From: Streptomyces sp. TRM68416
GTDB lineage: Bacteria; Actinomycetota; Actinomycetes; Streptomycetales; Streptomycetaceae
Reading direction: 5' to 3'
Assembly: GCF_014596915.1 (NCBI RefSeq)
Contig: NZ_JACVWU010000003.1
Span: forward strand, 372,001 to 436,000
DNA: 64,000 bases
The notes below the pieces were generated by a model. It was given only the letters and a program-made list of their open reading frames with translations, was not told where the DNA came from and did not search any database. This document shows positions 24,214 through 36,654 of this stretch, one piece after another (position 1 is the first letter of the stretch; each line of letters opens with the position of its first letter). The translations under genes were made by a program, and so were the position numbers.

Positions 24214-26522
24214 GGGCCGTGTGGCGGGCCTCCCGCGCGGCGGTACGGCGGCGCAGGCTCCAGACGGTCGTCATCGCGCTGGTGACGCTGACCTCGACGG
24301 CGGCGCTGGTGGTGGCGCTCGGCCTGGTCGACGCCGCCTCCGCCCCGTTCGACAAGGCCTTCGGCAAGGAGCGCGGCCCCCATGTCGTGGCCGCCTTCGA
24401 CCCGGCCGTGGTCTCCGACGACCGGCTGGCCCGGGCGGCCGACCGGCCCGGCGTCGAGGCCGTCGCCGGGCCGTTCCCCCAGGCCTCGGTCGAACTCGAC
24501 TCCCGAGCCATGGAGTTCGGCCTCGGCGCCGAGATCACGGTCGTCGGCCGCGCCGATCCCGGCGGACCGGTCGGCCGGGTGGACGTGTGGGCCGGCCGCT
24601 GGGCGACCCGGCCCGGGGAGATCGTCGTGAACCGGGACGCGAACTGGCTCCCCGACGACCTGGGCAAGAAGATCGAGATCCCGTCCGGCCCGACCCTCAC
24701 CGTCGTCGGCTTCGCCGCCGGCCTCAGCCGCACCGCGGACGCCTGGGTCGCCCCGGAGCAGATCGACGCCCTGCACCCGCAGACCACCCAGATGCTGTTC
24801 CGCTTCGACGACGCGGCCACGCAGGACCGGCTGCGGGCGGAGCTGGCCGAGGTCACCGACGGCCTCCCGGCCGGCGCGCTCACCGCCTCCCGGTCCTACC
24901 TCACGCTCAAGGAACAGGTGAGCGGTTCGGCCCGCGCCTACACCCCGTACCTGATGGCCTTCGGCATCCTCGGCATCGCCGTGGCGGTGCTCATCATCGG
25001 CAACGTGGTCAGCGGCGCGGTGATCTCCGGGTTCCGGCACATCGGCGTCCTCAAGGCGCTGGGCTTCACCCCCGGGCAGGTCGTCGCCGTCTACCTCGCG
25101 ATGATCTCCGTCCCGGCGGTTCTCGGCTGCGCGCTCGGCACCGCCCTCGGCAACCTGCTGGCGCGCCCCTTCTTCGAGTTCGTCTTCTCCGGGCCCGACG
25201 CCGGGGTGTTCCACGGCAGCGTCTCCGTCGCGCCCTGGGTGAACGCCGTGACCCTGCTCGGCATGCCCGCTGTCTGCGTCCTCGCCGCGCTCGCACCCGC
25301 CGTGCGCGCGCACCGGATGTCGGCGGCCCGGGCCATCAGCGCGGGCAGCGCGCCCCGCGCCGGACGCGCCCTGGGCATCCAGCGCAGGCTGGCCGGCAGC
25401 CGGCTGCCGCGCTCGCTGAGTCTCGGCGCGGGGCTGCCGTTCGCCCGGCCGGGGCGCAGTGCGCTGACCCTCGCCGCCGTGGTCCTCGGCGTGACCACGG
25501 TGACCTTCGCGACCGGCCTCGCCACCACGATGGACCGGTTCGGCAACGCGGGGCGCGACGCCTACCAGGTGACTGTGTACGTGGGGAACCACAAGGGCGG
25601 CAAGGAGGTTCGCCCCGAGCGCAGCGACCGTCAACTCCAGGAGCTGCTGGCGGAGTTGCCGGGCGCGGGCGGGGTCACCGCGCGCGCCGACGTCGACGCC
25701 CGTATGGCCGGTTCCGCGGACGAGGTGATGCTCGAAGCCCGCCGGGGCGACGGGGTCCGGCTGGACAGCGTACTCACCGAGGGGCGGTGGACGCGGGGCC
25801 CCGGCGAACTCGTCGCCGGGTCCGCCTTCCTGCGGCACAACGGCGTGCGGGTCGGCGACCACGTCCGCCTGGAGAAGGGCGACCGGGCCGAAGAGGCCCT
25901 CGTCGTCGGGGAGTACATGGCGAGCGACGCCCGCATGGCCGTCGTCGACTGGTCCACCTTCACGGCTCTGGCCCCCGACGAGAGGCCCATCGCCTACCAC
26001 GTCAAGCTGCGCGAGGGCACGGACCCGGCCGCCTACGCACGCGCGGCCGCGGCGGCCGACCCGGGGCTCAACCCCGTTGCGCAGGGCCCCAATTCGGTCA
26101 CCCGGACCATCATCGGCTCGGCCGCCGCGCTCACCCTGATGCTCGCCCTCGTCTCCGCGCTCGGCGTGTTCAACACCGCCGTCCTCAACACCCGTGACCG
26201 GCGCCGGGACCTGGGCATGCTGAAGTCCATCGGGATGACCCCGCGCCAGGTCACGTCGATGACGGTGACCTCGATGGCGGTCCTCGGCGCCCTCGGCTCG
26301 GTCCTCGGCGTCCCGTTGGGCATGGCGGGCTACGAACTCGTCGTCCCGCGGATGGCGGAGGCGGTGGACATCACCCTGCCGCCGTACATGACGGACGTGT
26401 GGCAGGCCCCGTCCCTGGCCGCACTCGCTCTCGCGGGGCTGGCGATCGCGGTACTGGGGGCCCTGGTCCCGGCTCGGCGTGCCGCCCGGCTGACGATCGC
26501 GGAGGTGCTGCGCAACGAGTGA
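24210..26522 (+). CDS. FtsX-family ABC permease
   Basis: This 770-residue membrane protein has an N-terminal membrane segment (about 19-42), a large extracytoplasmic part, and two FtsX modules. The first is YLMAFGILGIAVAVLIIGNV with ISGFRHIGVLKALGFTPGQV; the second is LTLMLALVSALGVFNTAVLN with DLGMLKSIGMTPRQV. The duplicated FtsX layout is standard for actinobacterial single-chain permeases. ATG 24210 overlaps the ATPase stop. The ATPase and permease form one exporter, probably for hydrophobic or peptide compounds. Confidence 0.93.
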   Translation: MRAVWRASRAAVRRRRLQTVVIALVTLTSTAALVVALGLVDAASAPFDKAFGKERGPHVVAAFDPAVVSDDRLARAADRPGVEAVAGPFPQASVELDSRAMEFGLGAEITVVGRADPGGPVGRVDVWAGRWATRPGEIVVNRDANWLPDDLGKKIEIPSGPTLTVVGFAAGLSRTADAWVAPEQIDALHPQTTQMLFRFDDAATQDRLRAELAEVTDGLPAGALTASRSYLTLKEQVSGSARAYTPYLMAFGILGIAVAVLIIGNVVSGAVISGFRHIGVLKALGFTPGQVVAVYLAMISVPAVLGCALGTALGNLLARPFFEFVFSGPDAGVFHGSVSVAPWVNAVTLLGMPAVCVLAALAPAVRAHRMSAARAISAGSAPRAGRALGIQRRLAGSRLPRSLSLGAGLPFARPGRSALTLAAVVLGVTTVTFATGLATTMDRFGNAGRDAYQVTVYVGNHKGGKEVRPERSDRQLQELLAELPGAGGVTARADVDARMAGSADEVMLEARRGDGVRLDSVLTEGRWTRGPGELVAGSAFLRHNGVRVGDHVRLEKGDRAEEALVVGEYMASDARMAVVDWSTFTALAPDERPIAYHVKLREGTDPAAYARAAAAADPGLNPVAQGPNSVTRTIIGSAAALTLMLALVSALGVFNTAVLNTRDRRRDLGMLKSIGMTPRQVTSMTVTSMAVLGALGSVLGVPLGMAGYELVVPRMAEAVDITLPPYMTDVWQAPSLAALALAGLAIAVLGALVPARRAARLTIAEVLRNE

Positions 26523-27041
26523 GCCGACGCGAGGTGCTCTGCACCGCGTGCCAGGAGCCGCCACCAGCGCCACGTCCTCCGCCCGCACCCGGAGGGCACG
26601 ACGGGCGGCGCCCTCACCGCGAGCCGGGCCGGGGTCCCGGGGTCGGGCTCGGTCGGTGTGTCGGGGTCTCAGGGCCGGGCTTGGCCGGTATGCCGGGGTC
26701 ACGGTGTCGCGCTTGGCCGGTCTGAGGTTGGTTTCCCGTACCCGTACGGCGAGGTGGGGGCCGAGGGGCGAGCGTGGTGAGCCGCCCGACGGCCGTCGAC
26801 CTTCCCGTGCGACGGGTGCCGTGGACCGGGATCTCGACGATCAGCCCGGCGTGTCCGCCGTCGCCGGGGACCGAGCCGCCGTCGCCGGGGACCGAGCCGC
26901 CGTCCCGGGCCGGGCGCACGCCCTGGCCCTGAGCGGTGAACTCGGCGGTCGCCGAATTCAGTTCGGCCTGGTCGTCGCGGACCTCGACGACCAGGCGGAC
27001 CCTGTGGCGGAACGGCCCCCGTGGGTCCGGGGGGCGTCGTC
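26523..27041. other. 519-base spacer with a 21-bp tandem repeat and a possible decayed coding segment
   Basis: No intact gene is recognised. A 21-base unit (GTCGCCGGGGACCGAGCCGCC) is present twice in direct tandem at 26860-26880 and 26881-26901. On the minus strand around 26740-27010 a frame reads VRLVVEVRDDQAELNSATAE and GLIVEIPVHG, which looks protein-like but has no start and no known family. It may be a gene remnant. Confidence 0.4.
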
Positions 27042-28361
27042 TCAGCGGATCGGCGCGTACAGCACCCCGAGCTTGTCGATCTCGTCGCCCGAGCGGCCCG
27101 TGAAGCCGACGATCTGCCAGCCGGACGGTGCGGTGAAGGTCTTCGTGGCGGAGGCGGCCGTACCGGCGGACAGGGTGCGGCCCTTGTCCGTGGTGAAGGC
27201 CGCCGAGAAGATCCGGGTGCGGCCGTCCTTCTGACCCTGCGTCAGCCTGACCGAGGTGAGGTGCTCGCCGGCGGCGAGGGTCAGGGAGGTCGCGGTGCCG
27301 CCCGGGCCGCCGTGGCTCAGCGTCGTACCGCCGTCGTGCGTGAGCGACACGGCGTCCAGGCGGCTGGCGCCGCGCAGGGTGAGCGTGCGGGGCGAGACGG
27401 TGGCGGGCAGGTCGTCGGCGTCGTTGAACGCCGTGCCGTGCGGGCCGCCGAAGAAGTCGCTCGCCCGCAGGGACGGGTTGACGGTGTAGGAGAAGTCGAC
27501 CTTGTGCGGGAAGTGGTCGGAGAGGTGCTTGCCGTCGGAGCGCAGGAACGAGGCCCACTCGTTGTGGTAGCGGGTGGCGTCCAGGGACACGAGGTCGCTG
27601 CCCCGGTACAGGACCTTGTCCACGACCTCGCAGTCGTCGGTCGGCGCGGCGGCGTCGCAGAGCAGTGGGTCGCTGCCCTGCGCGGGCGCGGTGCCGCCCT
27701 TGACCAGGTCCACCCACGGGTCCTTGAGGCCGTTCTCGGACAGCAGCGTGCGGATGTTGTCGCCCGCGCGCGTGTACCGCGTGTTCGTGTCGCCCATGAC
27801 GATCACCGCGTTGCCGGAGGAGTTCGCGCGGATGAAGGCCGACAGCTGCTCGATGTTGGCGCGGCGGGCGGCGAGCGCGGCGTCGTCGGAGTCCGCGTTG
27901 GTGTGCACGTTGTACAGGTCGACGAAGACGCCCTCGGCCAGACGCACCCGCGCGAGCGAGAAGCCCTTGGGAGTCAGGCAGTTGGTGCCGGTGCACTTGT
28001 TCCACTTCACCCGCTGGAAGTCCTCGAAGGCGAAGTCGGACAAGGTGTTCATGCCGTCGCCGAACAGGGCCCCGCCGCTGGTGGCCGTGCGGTACGGGTG
28101 GGTGTCGTTGGCGTACAGGGCGGCGTGGTAGTTGAAGTCCTCCTGCACGTTGACGATGTCGTACGGGGCCAGGCGCTGACCGATGAGCGGGGTGTTGGTC
28201 TCCGGGTCGCTGTCGCCGAGGCCCAGCGGGAGGCCCGCGATGTTGTACGTCAGGACGTCGAAGGTGCCGGTGGGGGCGGCGGCCGCGGGGGTCGCGCCGG
28301 TGGCGGTGAGGCCGGTGAGGGCCAGGGCGGCGGCCGTGAGGGTGCCGAGGATGCGTCTCAT
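27042..28361 (-). CDS. Secreted endonuclease/exonuclease/phosphatase-fold protein with lectin-like C-terminus
   Basis: This 439-residue protein has a signal peptide (residues 1-28) and an EEP domain. The metal Glu is in YDIVNVQEDFN, the Asp/Asn pair in VIVMGDTNTRY and the catalytic His near LSDHFPHKVDF. It resembles the sphingomyelinase-like EEP group. The C-terminal 130 residues (SHGGPGGTATSLTLAAGEHL and GWQIVGFTGRSGDEIDKLGVLY) have the repeat pattern of a jacalin-like lectin. It probably cleaves phosphodiester bonds outside the cell while binding glycans; the substrate is unknown. It is divergent from the PHP hydrolase gene. Confidence 0.82.
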   Translation of the reverse strand: MRRILGTLTAAALALTGLTATGATPAAAAPTGTFDVLTYNIAGLPLGLGDSDPETNTPLIGQRLAPYDIVNVQEDFNYHAALYANDTHPYRTATSGGALFGDGMNTLSDFAFEDFQRVKWNKCTGTNCLTPKGFSLARVRLAEGVFVDLYNVHTNADSDDAALAARRANIEQLSAFIRANSSGNAVIVMGDTNTRYTRAGDNIRTLLSENGLKDPWVDLVKGGTAPAQGSDPLLCDAAAPTDDCEVVDKVLYRGSDLVSLDATRYHNEWASFLRSDGKHLSDHFPHKVDFSYTVNPSLRASDFFGGPHGTAFNDADDLPATVSPRTLTLRGASRLDAVSLTHDGGTTLSHGGPGGTATSLTLAAGEHLTSVRLTQGQKDGRTRIFSAAFTTDKGRTLSAGTAASATKTFTAPSGWQIVGFTGRSGDEIDKLGVLYAPIR

Positions 28362-28584
28362 GGTGGGGGAGTCTCCGGAGGACGGGAACGTGAGCAGTGC
28401 TCAGGTTCGGGGTCAACCAGTGTGACGGACAAGGGCACTTGGGAAAACAGTAAGAGCAGATGCGAGTGGCCGTGCCCGGGCCGCCCGCTGATCACCCCCA
28501 GGTCGTTCAACGTTCATGTTTCGCGTCGATCCTCCACACGCGGCGTGGTCGCGCCGCGGAAGGCAGCGGTACCAGGAGGCGTTC

Positions 28585-30297
28585 ATGGGTCACGGGCATC
28601 ACCACCATCACGGACACGCGCACGATCACGACCACGGCCCCTCGACGGCGGCGGAGCTCCCCGCCGCCTTCGACACCTCCGTCCCCGACGAGGCCCTCAC
28701 CCCCGAGCAGCAGTCGCGCCGCACCCTGCTGCGCCGGGCCGGACTCCTCGGCGCCGGCCTGACCGCCGCGAGCGTCCTCACCCCGCAGAGCCCCGCCGCC
28801 GCGGCCACCGCCCCTGCCGCCTCCGCCGGACGCAGGAAGGGCGGGTTCCTGTGGCTGGCCGGCGACCACCACATCCACACCCAGTACAGCAACGACGGCA
28901 AGTACCGCGTCGTCGACCAGGTCCGCCAGGGCGCCAAGCACGGCATGGACTGGCTGGTCATCACCGACCACGGCAACGCCACCCACGCCAGGATCGGCGT
29001 GGAGAAGGTCAACCCCGACATCCGCGAGGCCCGGAGCGCCTACGAGGACACCCTCGTCTTCCAGGGCCTGGAGTGGAACATCCCGGCCGCCGAGCACGGC
29101 ACCGTCTTCGTCCACCCCGGCAAGAACGAGGTCTCCGTCCTCAAGCAGTTCGAGACCGACTACGACGGCGGCGTCAAGCAGGCCACCGACTCCACGCCCG
29201 CCAACGAGACCCTCGCCATCGCGGGTCTGAACTTCCTCGCCGAGCAGGTGCGTCGCCGCAAGGTGAAGGACGCGCTGATGCTCGCCAACCACCCGGCGCG
29301 CAAGGGCATCGACTCGCCGCACGAGATCCGCGCGTGGCGCGACGCGACCGGCGGCGGCCGCCGGATCGCGGTCGGCTTCGAAGGCGCCCCCGGCCACCAG
29401 GCCGCCGGCATCCCTGCCGAACTCGGCATGGGCCGGGCCCGCGGCCTGTACGACGGCAGCCCCGGCGCCAACTCCTTCCCCGGCTACCCCCTGGAGAGCT
29501 ACCGCACCTGGGGCGGCTTCGACTGGATGACCGCCACCGTAGGCGGCCTGTGGGACAGCCTCCTCGCCGAGGGCAAGCCCTGGTGGATCACCGCCAACTC
29601 CGACTCCCACCAGGTCTACGCCGACACCGCCGTACGCGGCCCGAACACCGACTACAACGCCAACGGCCACCACGCGGACCCGGTCTACGGCGGCAAGCTC
29701 GACCTCACCGAGGGCGACTACTGGCCCGGCCAGTACAGCCGTACCCACGTCGGCGCGGACCGCTTCTCCTACGCCGCCGTCATGGACGGCATCCGCGCCG
29801 GCCGCATCTGGGTCGACCACGGGCAGCTCATCAGCGGCCTCGACGTCCGCGTGTCCGGCGGCGGCCGGTGGACCACGCTCGGCGGCGCGCTGCACGTGAA
29901 GAAGGGCACGAACGTCACACTGACCGTCGACATCGCCCTCGCGGGCGGCGCCAACTGGGCGGGATTCGTGCCGAAGTTGGCGCGGGTGGACGTGATCCGG
30001 GGCGAGGTGACGGGCCCGGTGGCCGACAAGGACACGTTCACCGCGCCGACGGCCAGGGTCGTGAAGTCGTACGAGGTGAACAAGGCGACCGGCACGGTCC
30101 GCCTGACCTACTCCCTCGGCCGCGTCGACCGCCCCTCCTATCTGCGGCTGCGCGGCACCGACGGCAACCGTTCCGCCGTCGGTGCGCTGGGCGCGGCCGT
30201 GGACCCGGCGGGCCCGGCCATCGACGTCGTAGGAGACGCCGATCCGTGGCTCGACCTCTGGTTCTACTCCAACCCGGTGTGGGTCCTGCCGTCGTGA
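28585..30297 (+). CDS. Secreted PHP-domain metallohydrolase with His-rich N-terminus
   Basis: This 570-residue protein starts MGHGHHHHHGHAHDHDHG, a natural metal-binding stretch, before a Tat-like leader (SRRTLLRRAGLLGAGLTAAS). The PHP domain has GDHHIHTQYSNDG and VITDHGNATHAR as metal ligands, LANHPARKG in the middle and TANSDSHQVY later, as in CehA/McbA-like hydrolases. The family cleaves phosphoesters or related bonds with bound metals. AGGAGG at 28574-28579 marks the start. The stop overlaps the next gene as GTGA. The His-rich tip precedes the twin-arginine motif and would be lost on signal cleavage, which is odd. Confidence 0.85.
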   Translation: MGHGHHHHHGHAHDHDHGPSTAAELPAAFDTSVPDEALTPEQQSRRTLLRRAGLLGAGLTAASVLTPQSPAAAATAPAASAGRRKGGFLWLAGDHHIHTQYSNDGKYRVVDQVRQGAKHGMDWLVITDHGNATHARIGVEKVNPDIREARSAYEDTLVFQGLEWNIPAAEHGTVFVHPGKNEVSVLKQFETDYDGGVKQATDSTPANETLAIAGLNFLAEQVRRRKVKDALMLANHPARKGIDSPHEIRAWRDATGGGRRIAVGFEGAPGHQAAGIPAELGMGRARGLYDGSPGANSFPGYPLESYRTWGGFDWMTATVGGLWDSLLAEGKPWWITANSDSHQVYADTAVRGPNTDYNANGHHADPVYGGKLDLTEGDYWPGQYSRTHVGADRFSYAAVMDGIRAGRIWVDHGQLISGLDVRVSGGGRWTTLGGALHVKKGTNVTLTVDIALAGGANWAGFVPKLARVDVIRGEVTGPVADKDTFTAPTARVVKSYEVNKATGTVRLTYSLGRVDRPSYLRLRGTDGNRSAVGALGAAVDPAGPAIDVVGDADPWLDLWFYSNPVWVLPS

Positions 30298-30809
30298 CCT
30301 CCTCGTACGCCCTCACCCTGGATCCGGGACTGAGGGACCTGCGCGCCGCCGATCACCTGCTCCAGGCACTGGCGGCCGAACTCGACCTCCCCGAGGGCGC
30401 GTTCGGCTGCACGCACCTGGTGCGCGGGGACCGGCCGCGGGTGGCCCTCTCCCTCGCCCTGCCGTCCGAGCCGCTCCTGCGCACCGCCGGGGAGCGGCTC
30501 ACGGCGCGGGGGTACGCGGTGACGCCCGGCGCTCCCGACACGGTGGGCCGTGCGGTGATCTACCCGGGCGTCGCCGCGCTCACCGGCAGACTGGCCGTCG
30601 CGGAGGTCCCGGCGCGTTCGGCGATCGACCGCGTGACGGTCCTCGGCGCGCCCGGCCGCCCGGCTCCGGACACCCCGCTGCTGACCCGGGACCACGTACG
30701 GCCGCAGTGGCAGGAGGGCGAACTCGTCCTGACCGCCATGCCGGCCGTCGGCGGTGCCCTCGTCCCCTTCGAGGTCCCCGACCCGACACCCTGCTGCGCG
30801 GACCACTGA
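30294..30809 (+). CDS. Conserved-looking protein of unknown function coupled to the PHP hydrolase
   Basis: This 171-residue protein is read from GTG 30294, which overlaps the PHP gene stop (GTGA), so translation is coupled. It has a helix-rich start (LRDLRAADHLLQALAAELDL), mixed strands, and a C-terminal PDPTPCCADH with adjacent cysteines and a final His that could bind metal. There is no signal peptide or membrane segment. I do not recognise the family. Coupling suggests it serves the PHP enzyme, for example in metal delivery or assembly. Confidence 0.65.
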   Translation: MTSSYALTLDPGLRDLRAADHLLQALAAELDLPEGAFGCTHLVRGDRPRVALSLALPSEPLLRTAGERLTARGYAVTPGAPDTVGRAVIYPGVAALTGRLAVAEVPARSAIDRVTVLGAPGRPAPDTPLLTRDHVRPQWQEGELVLTAMPAVGGALVPFEVPDPTPCCADH

Positions 30810-30910
30810 GCGACCCGCCCGGCACCCTCCGGACACCGGGCCGATGTACTCGGGCCGGTGTCCGGTGGGCCGCATGCTGGAGCGGGTACCGGTGAGGCTG
30901 AGGAGGGTGC

Positions 30911-31801
30911 ATGAACGGTTGGATCTCGGTGGTCGGCGCGGTGGTGGTGATGGTCATCCTGCGGGACGTGTTCCACACGCTGTGGCATCCGACCCGCCGC
31001 GGAGGACTGAGCAGGATCGTCATCGTGGCGCTGTGGCGGCTGTCCGCCCGCACCGGCCCGCGCCGACGGGCCGCCGGAATCGTCGGACCGCTCGGCATGG
31101 CGTGCGTGATGGCGATGTGGGCCTGCGGAGTGGCCCTGGGCTGGGCGGTGATCTACTGGCCGCACATGCCGGAGGGCTTCGTCTTCTCCAGCGCACTGGA
31201 ACCGGCCGAGCACTCCCGGCCGGTGGACGCCCTCTACGTCTCCCTCGTCATGGTGGGCACCCTCGGCCTCGGCGACATCGCCCCCGCGGAGTCCTGGCTG
31301 CGGGTCGTGGCCCCCCTGGAGGCACTGGTCGGCTTCGCGCTGCTGACCGCCACCGTCTCCTGGGTCCTCGGCGTCTTCCCGTCCCTCGCCCGCCGCCGCA
31401 CCCTCGCCCTGCGCATCTGCCACCTGCGGCGCGCCGCACTGACCGACGAAGAGCTCAACTCCGACGCGGGCGCGGCGGTGCTGGACGCGCTGGCCGGCGA
31501 CGTGGCCCGCGTCAGCGTCGACTTCGCCCAGTACCCGGAGTCCTACTACTTCCACGACGGCACCAGCGGCAGCGCCCTCGCCCCGAACATCGGTTACGTC
31601 GCCGAACTCACCGACCGCACCCGAAACTCCCGGCACCCCCGCACCCGCATCGCCTCCGCCGTGCTCGCCGCCGCCCTCGACGACCTCGCCACCGTCCTCG
31701 ACGAACGCTTCCTCCGCACCCGGGGCGAACGGCCCCGGATCCTGGCCGCCTACGCCCGCGACCACGGTGTCGAGGCGCCGCACACCGATGAGCGGGAGTG
31801 A
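30911..31801 (+). CDS. Two-TM potassium channel-like protein
   Basis: This 296-residue protein has a first hydrophobic segment (about 4-18), membrane helices near 56-84 and 132-158, and a pore loop with selectivity filter TLGLGD at 117-122, a variant of the usual TxGYGD. The cytoplasmic C-terminal half is soluble, helix-rich and without a recognised RCK nucleotide domain. It is probably a K+-selective channel; the Leu at the Tyr position may alter selectivity. GAGGAGGG precedes ATG 30911. It converges on the beta-galactosidase operon with a terminator between. Confidence 0.85.
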   Translation: MNGWISVVGAVVVMVILRDVFHTLWHPTRRGGLSRIVIVALWRLSARTGPRRRAAGIVGPLGMACVMAMWACGVALGWAVIYWPHMPEGFVFSSALEPAEHSRPVDALYVSLVMVGTLGLGDIAPAESWLRVVAPLEALVGFALLTATVSWVLGVFPSLARRRTLALRICHLRRAALTDEELNSDAGAAVLDALAGDVARVSVDFAQYPESYYFHDGTSGSALAPNIGYVAELTDRTRNSRHPRTRIASAVLAAALDDLATVLDERFLRTRGERPRILAAYARDHGVEAPHTDERE

Positions 31802-31870
31802 CCGAAGGCACCCCCTGCGGGGCCGCCGTCCTCTCATGCCCATGCGACACGGGATCCGGTCGGGGAGGTC

Positions 31871-31894
31871 AGGCCCGGGGCAGCCCCCGGGCCT
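31871..31894. terminator. Bidirectional terminator hairpin
   Basis: AGGCCCGGGG (31871-31880) and CCCCGGGCCT (31885-31894) form a perfect 10-base stem with loop CAGC. It lies between the convergent potassium-channel and beta-galactosidase genes. Confidence 0.8.
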
Positions 31895-31906
31895 GGCCGC
31901 CACTGC

Positions 31907-35668
<3,762 letters not shown>

Positions 35669-35672
<4 letters not shown>

Positions 35673-36634
35673 TTGGACTCGTCCCCCCTTCCGAAGCCCA
35701 TGATCTTGCCCTGGAACAGGGTCACGACGCAGATCAGGACGGTCAGGATGACGGCGCCCGCGCTGCCGGCGCCGTAGTCCTGGTTCTCGCCCAGGGCGGT
35801 GTAGTAGAGCTCGACCAGGGGCGGACGGCCCCACGTGGTCTTCGACAGCAGGTTGTAGAACTCGTCGAAGGCCTGGTAGGCGGCGATGAGCAGGAGCAGG
35901 ATCACCGCGGTCGACGTCGCCCGCAGCTGGGGGAGCGTGATGTGCCGGAAGGTCTGCCAGCCCGGCTTGGCGCCGTCGATGGAGGCCGCCTCGTACAGCT
36001 CGCCCGGGATGTTCTGCAGGGCCGCGAGGAAGAGGATCATGTAGAAGCCGGACTGCAGCCAGAGTCGGGCCGTGACGATGACCAGCCAGTACCAGGGCGG
36101 GTCGGGGTTGACCAGCCAGGCGATGTTGTCGACGCCGAACCAGCCGAGCACCGTGTTCGCGAGGCCGAAGCGCACCCCGTTGAAGATGGACATCTTCCAG
36201 ATCAGCGCCGCCGCGACGTAGGAGCACGCGGTCGGCAGGAAGAACACCGAGCGGAAGAACGCCCGCATGAACCTGAGCCGGTTCACCAGCAGGGCGAGGC
36301 CGAGCGACAGCGCCCAGGTGGTGGGCACGATGAACGCGGCGAAGACGGTGAAGGTGCCCAGCGAGCCGACGAAGTCCTCGTTCGTCAGCATGTAGCTGTA
36401 GTTGTCGAAGCCGATGAACTTGTCCGGCGTGACGGTGAAGCGGGCCTCGAAGAAGCTGAGCCAGATGCTCCAGCCGATCGGCACGTAGATGAAGATCAGC
36501 AGGCCGATGAGGAACGGGCCGCAGAAGAGCCAGAAGTTGAAGGTGGCGCTGCCCCGCAGCCCCCGCCGCGGCTTGGCCGGGGAGGCCTTCGCCGGGGCGG
36601 GGTTCACGAGGTCGGGCTTGGTGGTCGTCGACAT
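35669..36634 (-). CDS. Sugar ABC transporter permease (MalF type)
   Basis: This 321-residue protein has six membrane helices and the EAA motif (LYEAASIDGAKPGWQTFRHITLP). The first helix region FNFWLFCGPFLIGLLIFIYV is typical of CUT1 MalF-like permeases. It starts 20 bases after the binding-protein gene and overlaps the second permease gene by four bases. It imports oligosaccharide captured by the lipoprotein at 36655. Confidence 0.95.
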
Positions 36635-36654
36635 GTCCCTGCCTGTCCGCCGGC

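Noticed and set aside
23506..26522. Exporter and two-component pair considered part of an antibiotic gene cluster
   Set aside because: No biosynthetic genes adjoin; the layout is that of a generic resistance or stress module.
26860..26901. Tandem 21-base repeat considered as a CRISPR unit
   Set aside because: Only two directly adjacent copies with no spacers and no cas genes.
27021..30809. A 1262-codon open frame covering the nuclease, PHP and following genes
   Set aside because: It is a shadow of real genes in other frames over most of its length; only its last 171 codons (from GTG 30294) are protein-like.
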